64,000 nt of DNA, taken from NCBI RefSeq assembly GCF_003813775.1, contig NZ_RPDH01000002.1, forward strand, positions 806,001 to 870,000, written 5' to 3'. This DNA comes from Chitinophaga lutea (GTDB lineage: Bacteria; Bacteroidota; Bacteroidia; Chitinophagales; Chitinophagaceae). Positions within the stretch are counted from its first letter, which is position 1. Every line of letters starts with the position of its first letter. This document shows, piece by piece, positions 41,640-49,329 of this stretch. Under the pieces are notes generated by a model. That model saw only the letters and a program-made list of their open reading frames with translations. It searched no databases and was not told the DNA's origin. The translations under genes and the position numbers were made by a program.

Positions 41640-43934
41640 TTACCATGCGTACGCACCCGTATCACCGATGGTGGTGACCTTGACTGGCAGCGGCTGCCCG
41701 TTGGCGCGGATGTACTCAAACGTACCGTCTTTTTTGCACAGCAGCGGCCAGCTGAATGTGAAGGTGCCGGCGTACCGGTTGATGGAAGCCGGCACGATAT
41801 CGTCGTACTCACAGGGCACCGCCAGCCGGCCGTCTGCCAGCGCCATGCCGAAGCGGCGGTTCTGGCTGACGATGAAACCTTGCCCGGCCTCATCAAACAG
41901 CACGTTGTCATACACCGGCTCCAGCAGCACCCGGCCGCGCAGGTCGGCCACGCCGAGACGCACTTCGCCTTCGGCATTGTTGCGCCGCAGCAGCAGGTAG
42001 CGGCCGCGCTGGTAGTCGATGTCGTAAGCGGATCCGCTGTAGTCGTATTGCAGGGGAACGATCAGTTTGCCGGTGCTGTCGGCAACGCCATATTTGTCCC
42101 CTTTGCCGAGCAGGCACAGGCCGTGCTGCAGGTCCACCGCAAAATCGTATTCCAGCGGAAGCAGCACCTTGCCGCCCGCGCCGATCATGCCGGCTTTGTG
42201 GTTTTTTGTCACCAGCGCGGCGCCGCCGTCGAATCCCCCGATGTAACCGTACACCGGGGTGATGGCGGACCGGGTGCGGAGGTCGTACAGGTAGTTGCCT
42301 TCCGTTTGGCCGATTTGCAGCGTATGGGCGTCCACGATAATGACGGACGCCGTATCCGGCAGGGAGAAAATGTTTTTGGTGAAAATGTTCATCACAGCGC
42401 GCTGATCGCCTTTACCTAGCAGCAGGAGCGAATCGCTGATCACCCGCATATCGTCGTAGGCAACCGGCAGCACCACGGCCCCGGCGGTATCGATGATGCC
42501 GTAGCGGATATCGTCGTCCGATTCTTTCGACACCCGCAGCAGGGCGGTATTGGCCGGCCCCCTGCTGATGGAATGGTATTCCGCCGGTGTGACGCGCCGG
42601 CCGGCCCCATTAAACAGCCCGTATAATGAGCCTTTGCGTACCACCACAAGGCGGGCGCCGTCGTTGCCGGCGAGGCCGGTGAATTCTTCGTCGAACTGCG
42701 GCGGCACGATCTCCCGGCCGTCCGGATCCAGCAACCCGTTCCAGCCGTCTTTCACCACTTTCAGGCAGCTTTTCAGCCAGTCGCTGCCATAAAACACTTC
42801 GTTCACTTCCTCGTATGCGGGCGGCACCACGCGGCCCGTGGCGGCGTAATAAACGCCATACCGGCCGTTTTTCCGGAACGCGGCCGCCCCGGCATCGCGG
42901 AGGATTCGCAGGTCGGTGCAGCCCTGCGGCAACTGGCTTTTACCGGTTGCGCTCAGGAGTACATCGAGGCCGTCCTTCTGGGTGCGGAACAGGCTGTCGA
43001 ACACCGTCGTAAAAAACTCCGTATACGTTGGCTGGATGAGAATGCGGCCGGTTGTATCCGCCAGGCCCCAGCGGCCGTTCCGCTGAATGCTCACATAACC
43101 GGTAACGGCGGCGAAATCCGGGTCGGGGCTGGCAATATCTTCGTACACGGGCGGCAGCACTTCCACGCCCGCCCCATTGATCATGCCCATGCCCTTTTGA
43201 TCACCGCGGTACACCATCATGCCGTTACCCAGCACTTCGCCGGCCGGGTATTCCTTGCCGGTGCCGAGATGCAGCACTACGTTTTTTTTATTGCGCGTGA
43301 AGGCGGTCACCCATTCGTCGCTGCGCATGCGGTAATGATCATGGTCGTACACGAACGGCGCCAGTTGTTGCCGGTTAAAACCGATCACGCCCCATTTGCC
43401 GTTCTTCTTCGCCAGCACGTAATCCCCTTTACGGCCGCAGCCGCCGCAGTAGTCGAATCCTTCGTACTCCGCGGGTATCGCAAATTGTTCGGACTCCGAA
43501 TCATAGATGCCCCAGCGGCCGTTCTGTTTCACGTCGAAATACCGGCCGTCGAGATACCCCGCTTCCTGGAAGCTGAGCGGCAGGAGGAGTTTGCCGGTAG
43601 AGTCGGCCCAGCTTTGCCGGCCGTCTTTCGAGACTTTCCAGATGTCGCCCCACTGGATATCGATCGTGTCGTATTCCGCCTGCAGCAGCCATTCGCCGCG
43701 GCGGCCCGTGATACCATAGCGGGCTCCTTTCTGCACCAGCTGTTTACCGGCGTTGTTACCGGTGAGCGGGGTGGCCGCATCAAATGCCTTATTCCCCAGC
43801 GTATCCATGTACCAGCTTTGCGCGCCCTGCGTAATGCGGGCGTAACCGTTCACAAATACGGTCCCGCTGTTGTCCTGCTGTGCAGCGACGGTCATGGGTA
43901 TCAACAAAAAAGAAAAGAGAGAAAATCGTTTCAT
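41640..43934 (-). CDS. Exported WG-repeat protein (second in operon)
   Basis: 764 aa, signal peptide (MKRFSLFSFLLIPMTVAAQQ). The rest is a long run of WG-type repeats with the pattern G(K/R)WG(V/I/L)...G..(L/V)(L/I)P..YD: for example NGRWGIYDSESEQFAIPAEY, NGKWGVIGFNRQQLAPFVYD and NGRWGLADTTGRILIQPTYT. The repeats form beta-hairpin arrays (KWG/WG repeat, beta-propeller-like solenoids), usually surface or periplasmic binding surfaces. The start ATG overlaps the stop of the upstream paralogue by 4 nt, so both are translated from one message. No enzymatic domain is visible. Confidence 0.83.
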   Translation of the reverse strand: MKRFSLFSFLLIPMTVAAQQDNSGTVFVNGYARITQGAQSWYMDTLGNKAFDAATPLTGNNAGKQLVQKGARYGITGRRGEWLLQAEYDTIDIQWGDIWKVSKDGRQSWADSTGKLLLPLSFQEAGYLDGRYFDVKQNGRWGIYDSESEQFAIPAEYEGFDYCGGCGRKGDYVLAKKNGKWGVIGFNRQQLAPFVYDHDHYRMRSDEWVTAFTRNKKNVVLHLGTGKEYPAGEVLGNGMMVYRGDQKGMGMINGAGVEVLPPVYEDIASPDPDFAAVTGYVSIQRNGRWGLADTTGRILIQPTYTEFFTTVFDSLFRTQKDGLDVLLSATGKSQLPQGCTDLRILRDAGAAAFRKNGRYGVYYAATGRVVPPAYEEVNEVFYGSDWLKSCLKVVKDGWNGLLDPDGREIVPPQFDEEFTGLAGNDGARLVVVRKGSLYGLFNGAGRRVTPAEYHSISRGPANTALLRVSKESDDDIRYGIIDTAGAVVLPVAYDDMRVISDSLLLLGKGDQRAVMNIFTKNIFSLPDTASVIIVDAHTLQIGQTEGNYLYDLRTRSAITPVYGYIGGFDGGAALVTKNHKAGMIGAGGKVLLPLEYDFAVDLQHGLCLLGKGDKYGVADSTGKLIVPLQYDYSGSAYDIDYQRGRYLLLRRNNAEGEVRLGVADLRGRVLLEPVYDNVLFDEAGQGFIVSQNRRFGMALADGRLAVPCEYDDIVPASINRYAGTFTFSWPLLCKKDGTFEYIRANGQPLPVKVTTIGDTGAYAW

Positions 43935-46156
43935 CGTTCCAGCATTTTTTGAGCGGTAACCGGCAGCAGTTGCCCGTTTTCGTTAAAGTAGCGCACGGTG
44001 TTGCCCTGCTTCACCATGACCGGCCAGCCTTTGGCATCATAGCCGTAATTCAGTTCAAGATCGTCGTATTCGGCGGGGATAAGTATTTTTCCTGTACGCG
44101 TGGCGAGGCCCTTTTTGGCGCCTTTCACCAGCATAAGCCCATTGATGGAAAGATTCGGGGCGATGTATGCATACACCGGCTGCAGCACGATGCGGCCGGT
44201 ACTGTCTGCGAGGCCGGTCAGTTTTTCTTTCACGATCAGGAAATAACCCGGGCTGCTTTCCGTGATGCGGTCGTATTCCACCGGCAGCAACAGTTGGCCG
44301 CGACGGTCCATCAGGCCGGTTTTATCGTCGAGGGTTACTATTTTGTATGGCTTGGGCGGGGAGCCGGCATGCCGCACATCGTCCCACTGTACCGGGATGA
44401 TTTCTTTTCCCGTGCTGTCGATAAACCCGATTTTTCTGCCTTTGTAGGCAACGGCCAGGCCATTGTAAAACGGGCTTACGTCCGTGTATCCTTCGAAGCG
44501 CACTTCCTGCCCGTCGCGGGTGATGAACAGGTTCGTTTCCCGGTAATCGCCGGCTTTCATGAGGCCGGCGTAAAAAAACGACGAATCGCCGATGTTGTTC
44601 TTCGCTTTGTTGTATTCCCAGTTTTTCAGATCATACAGCACTTTACCGTCCAGATCGGTCAGGCGCGTGCCGTTTTCGCCGGCTTCCACGATGCGATCGG
44701 GCGCCACCATGTAATAGTACCGGCGGTAGGCGGGTGGACGGATGATTTTCCCGTCCGCCGCCGCGATGGTGGTGGTGTCGCCGTTCTTCAGTTCCAGCAG
44801 GCCGTTGGATTCCCAGCGCAGGCTTTCATAGCGCACGGGCACGATGGTTTCGCCATCGAGGCCGATCAGGCCGTTGCGATCGCCGTTGATAGCGCGTACC
44901 ATGGCGGAAGCGGCCGGCCGCGCCGCATCCGTGGCGTAATAGGTGAATCCCCTGTTGGCGTCGGTGGCCGGTATCAGCTCATCGTACAGCGCCGGGATCA
45001 ACTCCTTCCCTTCCTGGCTGAACAGCGCGGTTTTACCGCCCTTTTGGGCGAACACATACGCGCGGCCGTTGAGCGTTTCCACTCCCACCGCGGTGTAATT
45101 CAGCGGCAGCAAAGGTTTCCCGTTCCAGGCCAGGAGACCGTACTTCCCCTGTTTTGTCACCACGTACGCGCGGAAGGTGTCTTTCAGTATGACTTTCTCA
45201 GCATAGTTGAGTATTTCGCGGCCGAGGGCGTCGGTAGTTTTTATCCCGTCGTATTCCAGGGGAACGATCTCGCGGCCGCTCTTATCCGTTACACCATACC
45301 TGCCGTTGAGCGACACCACTGCCTGACCGTTGGTGAACCGGCCGATGTCGGTATATTTTGCAGGGATCGACAGTTCGCCCGCCGGGCCGAGGAGGCCGGT
45401 TTTGCCGCCCAGTTTGGCGCGCACCACGCTGTCGTCGTAAGCATACACGAGGGATTCATACACCTGTTTACCGAGCGCATTGCCCTGCAAATCCATCATG
45501 CCCGCCTTGCCGTTCCCTTCATAAATGACGGTGCCCGGGTAGGCGGCGAAGATCATATCGTACCTGGCAGGGACAATGAGGTGGCCGTTTTGGTGGAGCA
45601 GGCCTTTCCGTTCGCCCTGTTCGATGTAGAACACCTCGGGGCTTACGTAACTCCGGGAGAGGCGGCCGGGTGAAGGATGCACGCTCCCGTCCGCCAGGCT
45701 TATCCAGCCGTACTGGCTGCCGCGTTTAAATGCCACGGCGCCGGCGCTGAGCGCGGTGATCTCGTCATATACCGGTTTTGCCCGCACCTGTCCGGTGCTG
45801 TCGGCAACGCCGGTTTTGCCGTTCTTTTTCAGGATCAGAAAGTGAAAGTCGTAGTCCTCGTCCACTTCATCGTATTCAAACGGGAGCATCACTTTACCGC
45901 CGGCATCGATGGCGCCGGCGAAGCCTGCTTTGCGCGCGATGTTGCCGCCGTTGCGGAGGCGGCTGAGCGGTTTATCCACCACGATGTTGCCTGAGCTGTG
46001 CAGGAATATTTTCCGGCCCTGGAGTACTGCGGGGGCAAACGCCCCGTCGAAGCGGCCGGCGGATTCGAGGGTTAATGAGGCCTGCTGCGCGTGGGTTTCC
46101 CGGAACGGGAGGATTAACAGGGCGCATACGGGCAGGTATAAACGAAAAAACTGCAT
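43931..46156 (-). CDS. Exported WG-repeat protein (first in operon)
   Basis: 741 aa, signal peptide (about 1-23, ending ETHA). Contains a similar chain of WG repeats, such as GKTGVADSTGQVRAKPVYD, NGRYGVTDKSGREIVPLEYD, QGKYGLLAWNGKPLLPLNYT and RKIGFIDSTGKEIIPVQWDD. Paralogous to the next gene and translationally coupled to it. The promoter is unusual: a TAAATTTG box (46168-46161 on the minus strand) ends four bases before the ATG, and it lies in the loop of a perfect 10-bp inverted repeat (46151-46180). The mRNA is probably leaderless. Function unknown; envelope role inferred from the signal peptide. Confidence 0.83.
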   Translation of the reverse strand: MQFFRLYLPVCALLILPFRETHAQQASLTLESAGRFDGAFAPAVLQGRKIFLHSSGNIVVDKPLSRLRNGGNIARKAGFAGAIDAGGKVMLPFEYDEVDEDYDFHFLILKKNGKTGVADSTGQVRAKPVYDEITALSAGAVAFKRGSQYGWISLADGSVHPSPGRLSRSYVSPEVFYIEQGERKGLLHQNGHLIVPARYDMIFAAYPGTVIYEGNGKAGMMDLQGNALGKQVYESLVYAYDDSVVRAKLGGKTGLLGPAGELSIPAKYTDIGRFTNGQAVVSLNGRYGVTDKSGREIVPLEYDGIKTTDALGREILNYAEKVILKDTFRAYVVTKQGKYGLLAWNGKPLLPLNYTAVGVETLNGRAYVFAQKGGKTALFSQEGKELIPALYDELIPATDANRGFTYYATDAARPAASAMVRAINGDRNGLIGLDGETIVPVRYESLRWESNGLLELKNGDTTTIAAADGKIIRPPAYRRYYYMVAPDRIVEAGENGTRLTDLDGKVLYDLKNWEYNKAKNNIGDSSFFYAGLMKAGDYRETNLFITRDGQEVRFEGYTDVSPFYNGLAVAYKGRKIGFIDSTGKEIIPVQWDDVRHAGSPPKPYKIVTLDDKTGLMDRRGQLLLPVEYDRITESSPGYFLIVKEKLTGLADSTGRIVLQPVYAYIAPNLSINGLMLVKGAKKGLATRTGKILIPAEYDDLELNYGYDAKGWPVMVKQGNTVRYFNENGQLLPVTAQKMLER

Positions 46157-46180
46157 AGTGCAAATTTAAGCACTATGCAG
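46151..46180 (-). promoter_or_regulatory. Inverted repeat enclosing the promoter and start codon of the WG operon
   Basis: CTGCATAGTG at 46151-46160 and its exact reverse complement CACTATGCAG at 46171-46180, with 10 bases between. The between-part contains the -7 box TAAATTTG (46161-46168 on the minus strand), and the start ATG lies in the left arm. It may be the operator for a dimeric regulator, or an mRNA or DNA hairpin. Confidence 0.6.
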
Positions 46181-46199
46181 CAATTATAAACACGGCCGT

Positions 46200-46481
46200 T
46201 TAATATCTGAAGTTCCGGTTGTTCGTGAACGGCTTTTCAGAACGCTCCTTTGCGATGGCTACGCTAAGCGCCCTCCCGTCAATGATTTTACCGTTCAGTT
46301 CGTCGATGGCTGCTTTGCCTTCGGTGTCGCTGGACATTTCAACGAATGCGAACCCGCGTGATGCGCCGGTATATCGATCGATAATTACTTTGCATGAAGT
46401 CACTGCTCCGAAAGGTGCAAACAGGGTCTGCAGATCTTCGTCTTTCATATAATTCATGAGGTTAGATACATAAATGTTCAT
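46200..46481 (-). CDS. RRM-domain RNA-binding protein
   Basis: 93 aa. One RNA-recognition motif: RNP2-like MNIYVSNL at the N-terminus and RNP1-like SRGFAFVEMS in the middle, with the KAAIDELNGKIIDGRALSVAIA strand and helix. The last residues (EKPFTNNRNFRY) are a short basic tail. Such small RRM proteins are common in cyanobacteria and Bacteroidota, and several are induced by cold. The start was placed at the Met that begins the RRM, leaving 25 bp to the desaturase gene upstream on the same strand, so they may share a message. It probably binds single-stranded RNA. Confidence 0.87.
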   Translation of the reverse strand: MNIYVSNLMNYMKDEDLQTLFAPFGAVTSCKVIIDRYTGASRGFAFVEMSSDTEGKAAIDELNGKIIDGRALSVAIAKERSEKPFTNNRNFRY

Positions 46482-46506
46482 CTTGTATGATTTAAGTGTG
46501 AGAAAA

Positions 46507-47247
46507 CTAATTGGCCTGCGCAACCCGCGGGATCCTGACGATCCGCAGCCAGCTCAGGAATTTGATGGCATAATACACCGGGTCTATTTCGTATTTCCGG
46601 ATACCGAAATTCGGGGACGAGGGGTGTTTATGGTGATTGTTATGATACGACTCGCCCAGCATGAGCACGTCGGTGCACAACAGGTTAACGGAAGTATTTT
46701 TCAGCCGGAAATTCACGTAACCGTATTTGTGCGCGAACCAGTTGATGATGGCCCCGTGCACTGCGCCCATGGCGATAACGATGGGCAGGAGAATCCACAG
46801 GTACCATGCCGACGCGAAAAACACGAACAGCAGTGCGTAGGCTGCCACCCAGAGGAGGCGGCTGTAGCCGGAGCTGGCAAACCGGTCGAACGACCGCCAG
46901 TCGGGCAGGTTTTTGGTGAATTTTTCCTCCACGGCCATCTTGTTATGGAATATGCTGCGATAGAAGAGGCTGGTGCGCCACATCATCGCAAATACGTTTT
47001 TTGAGTAAGAAGGAGAATGCGGATCCAGCTCGGTATCTGTATAAGCATGGTGCATGCGGTGCATGATCGCGTAGGCGCGCGGGCTCATATAAGAAGAGCC
47101 CTGTGTGATGTATGCCACTATATAGAAAAATCTTTCCCAGAAACGGTTCATTTCAAAAGCCCCGTGAGAAGCATATCTGTGTTGCAGAAAGGTTTGAGAA
47201 AATAAAGACAGATACCATAAGGCAATAAAAAAAATGATGATAAACAT
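46507..47247 (-). CDS. Fatty-acid (acyl-CoA) desaturase
   Basis: 246 aa membrane enzyme with the three histidine boxes: HRYASH, HRMHHAYTD and HNNHHKHP, which bind a di-iron centre, and hydrophobic segments near residues 2-20 and in the middle (ALLFVFFASAWYLWILLPIVIAMG). It introduces a cis double bond in acyl chains (delta-9-type), using O2 and an electron carrier. Length fits bacterial members. The frame is open upstream to 47412, but ATG 47247 begins a normal desaturase N-terminus. An RRM RNA-binding gene follows 25 bp away and a DEAD-box helicase is nearby; all three classes are cold-responsive in other bacteria. Confidence 0.87.
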   Translation of the reverse strand: MFIIIFFIALWYLSLFSQTFLQHRYASHGAFEMNRFWERFFYIVAYITQGSSYMSPRAYAIMHRMHHAYTDTELDPHSPSYSKNVFAMMWRTSLFYRSIFHNKMAVEEKFTKNLPDWRSFDRFASSGYSRLLWVAAYALLFVFFASAWYLWILLPIVIAMGAVHGAIINWFAHKYGYVNFRLKNTSVNLLCTDVLMLGESYHNNHHKHPSSPNFGIRKYEIDPVYYAIKFLSWLRIVRIPRVAQAN

Positions 47248-47510
47248 GTGCAAGTGATCAGGTGAAAAATCGAAACGGGTAATAAATCGGCAAAGGGGAG
47301 ACCAGATTGTAGAACCGGAAGAGGTGCCGTGGCAGCAACTAACAGCAGAATAAAGTAGTATCGACTTCTTATTACACTGGAAAGGTACGCTTTTCCATGT
47401 TAAGAAAATCACAAATAGGCGTTTTCTCCCTTACGGCTGTTGGCTGGTTACGGGAAATTTTTTAACTTTAAAACCCCGGTTTTCTAATCAAAATTCAAAT
47501 CATATCTGCC

Positions 47511-47921
47511 ATGAAACCCAGAGTTATACTCATTATTGATGACGATAACGACGACAGGGAGTTTCTGAAAGAAGCCATCTCCGAGTATGACCGGCATATC
47601 ATCTTTCAGGAATTTAAAAACGGCGCGGAAGCCGTTGCCGCCCTGGAGAATCAGGCTACAGCAATACCCGATGTCATTTTTCTCGATCTGAACATGCCCC
47701 TGATGAACGGCAGGCAGTGCCTGCAGTGCCTTCGCGACATGCAGCACCTCAGCGGCACCCCCGTCGTGATCTACACCACCTCCCTCCACCCCGGCCCTTC
47801 CGGGGAGCTGGCCGGCCCCGGGAACGTGCATTTCCTGAGCAAACCCAGCCGTATGGCCGAGCTCCGCAATTCCGTCAGGAATATCCTGAACCAGAACTGG
47901 CACCTGATCGATCAATTATAA
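47511..47921 (+). CDS. Single-domain response regulator
   Basis: 136 aa, a stand-alone receiver domain. The acidic cluster IIDDDNDDREFLKE, the phospho-acceptor Asp in VIFLDLNMPLMNGR, the switch Thr in VVIYTTSLH and the Lys in HFLSKPSRM are all present. No output domain, so it acts through protein contacts or as a phosphate sink. No kinase is next to it; the hybrid kinase at 23703 is not linked. It is 71 bp upstream of the helicase gene on the same strand, and could be co-transcribed. Confidence 0.88.
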   Translation: MKPRVILIIDDDNDDREFLKEAISEYDRHIIFQEFKNGAEAVAALENQATAIPDVIFLDLNMPLMNGRQCLQCLRDMQHLSGTPVVIYTTSLHPGPSGELAGPGNVHFLSKPSRMAELRNSVRNILNQNWHLIDQL

Positions 47922-47992
47922 TAAGGGCAGACATTCTGACCTAAAACCGTTATCTTTACACATTACCTATATTAAAAAAAAGTATATTTACC

Positions 47993-49285
47993 TTGTATTT
48001 TGATGAATTTGATTTCGACGACGATCTGCTGGATGGTATAGACGCAATGGGGTATACTACCGCCACCCCGGTTCAGGAACAGGTGATCCCCATCATTTTA
48101 TCCGGCAGGGATTTGATAGCATCCGCACAAACGGGCACAGGCAAAACAGCCGCTTTTTTGCTGCCCACGATGCAGAACCTGCTCACCCATACCCACGACG
48201 CACACCAGATCAACTCCATGATAATTGTGCCCACCCGCGAGCTTGCCGTGCAGATTGCACAAACGCTCGAAGGGATGAGCTATTTTACCAATATCAGCTC
48301 CATTGCCGTTTACGGCGGGGGCGACGGCGCGTCTTTCGCCGTGGAGAAAAAAGCCCTCTCGACAGGGGCGGACATTGTGATTTGCACTCCCGGCCGCATG
48401 ATCGCCCATCTCAACATGGGTTATGTGAAGCTCCAGGGGCTCAAATACCTGGTGCTGGATGAGGCCGACCGGATGCTCGACATGGGTTTTCATGACGATA
48501 TTGAAAAGATCATTTCGTTCCTGCCCAAAGAGCGGCAAACCCTCCTGTTCTCGGCTACCATGCCGGACAAGATGCGTAAACTCGCCATGAAGATCCTGAA
48601 AGATCCCGCGCAGGTCAACATCGCCATTTCCAAACCGCCTGAGAAAATCAAGCAGGAAGCGTTTGTGGTGAATGAAGACCAGAAGGTGCCGCTGGTGAAA
48701 CACATCCTCAGCAGCCGTAAAACGGAAAGCGTGATCGTGTTCTGCTCCCGCAAACAAAGTGTGAAGCAGCTCACCGCCGTGCTGAAACGCGCCAAATTCT
48801 CCGTGGAGGAAATCCATTCCGACCTGGAGCAGGACAAACGAGAGCAGGCGCTGCTCGACTTCCGCAACCACAAACTGAACGTGCTGGTGGCCACAGACAT
48901 TCTGAGCCGCGGCATCGACATAGAAGACATTGACCTGGTGATCAACTTCGACGTACCCAACGACGGGGAAGATTACGTACACCGCATCGGGCGTACCGCC
49001 AGGGCCGCTTCAGACGGCACGGCCTACACCTTCATCGCTCCCAAGGAGCAGCACCGCTTCGCCCGTATCGAGCAGCTGCTGGGCCATGAAGTGACCAAAG
49101 CGCCCGTACCCGAAGAACTGGGGCCTGCCCCCGCATACCAGCCCAAAACCCGCAAAGGCGGAGGAGGCGGTGGCGGTGGCCAGCACGGCGGAGGTGGCGG
49201 CAAACGCCACAAACCCGGCGGCGGTAAAAAAAGAAATCATCACCCGGAAAGAACGAACCGCCCGGAACGAAAAAACAAGCCGTAA
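47993..49285 (+). CDS. DEAD-box RNA helicase (RhlE/CsdA type)
   Basis: 430 aa. All helicase motifs are visible: Q motif (ATPVQEQVIP), I ASAQTGTGKT, Ia PTRELAVQ, Ib TPGRM, II DEAD, III SAT, IV VIVFCSRK, V TDILSRGID, VI HRIGRTAR. The C-terminal tail is glycine-rich then basic (PGGGKKRNHHPERTNRPERK), typical of RNA-binding extensions. It unwinds structured RNA and helps ribosome assembly or RNA decay, often at low temperature. The start is uncertain: the frame opens with TTG at 47993, which matches the homologous N-terminus DEFDFDDDLLDG; the first in-frame ATG is 48047. The terminator hairpin overlaps its last codons. Confidence 0.9.
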   Translation: MYFDEFDFDDDLLDGIDAMGYTTATPVQEQVIPIILSGRDLIASAQTGTGKTAAFLLPTMQNLLTHTHDAHQINSMIIVPTRELAVQIAQTLEGMSYFTNISSIAVYGGGDGASFAVEKKALSTGADIVICTPGRMIAHLNMGYVKLQGLKYLVLDEADRMLDMGFHDDIEKIISFLPKERQTLLFSATMPDKMRKLAMKILKDPAQVNIAISKPPEKIKQEAFVVNEDQKVPLVKHILSSRKTESVIVFCSRKQSVKQLTAVLKRAKFSVEEIHSDLEQDKREQALLDFRNHKLNVLVATDILSRGIDIEDIDLVINFDVPNDGEDYVHRIGRTARAASDGTAYTFIAPKEQHRFARIEQLLGHEVTKAPVPEELGPAPAYQPKTRKGGGGGGGGQHGGGGGKRHKPGGGKKRNHHPERTNRPERKNKP

Positions 49286-49307
49286 GCATTGCTTACGGCT
49301 TGTTTTT
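49271..49307. terminator. Bidirectional terminator overlapping the helicase stop codon
   Basis: Stem AAAAACAAGCCGTAAGC / GCTTACGGCTTGTTTTT with loop ATT. The TAA stop of the helicase (49283-49285) is inside the left arm. It also sits downstream of the minus-strand SusC/D operon and has T runs on both strands. Confidence 0.9.
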
Positions 49308-49329
49308 TTATGTATGCCGCTTGTGCGGC

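Noticed and set aside
43880..45673. Long plus-strand open frame opposite the WG-repeat protein
   Set aside because: Shadow produced by the repeats; no recognisable fold and no start context.
49140..49245. Simple-sequence repeat in the helicase tail
   Set aside because: The GGC/GGT repeats encode the Gly-rich RNA-binding tail common in this helicase group, not a separate element.
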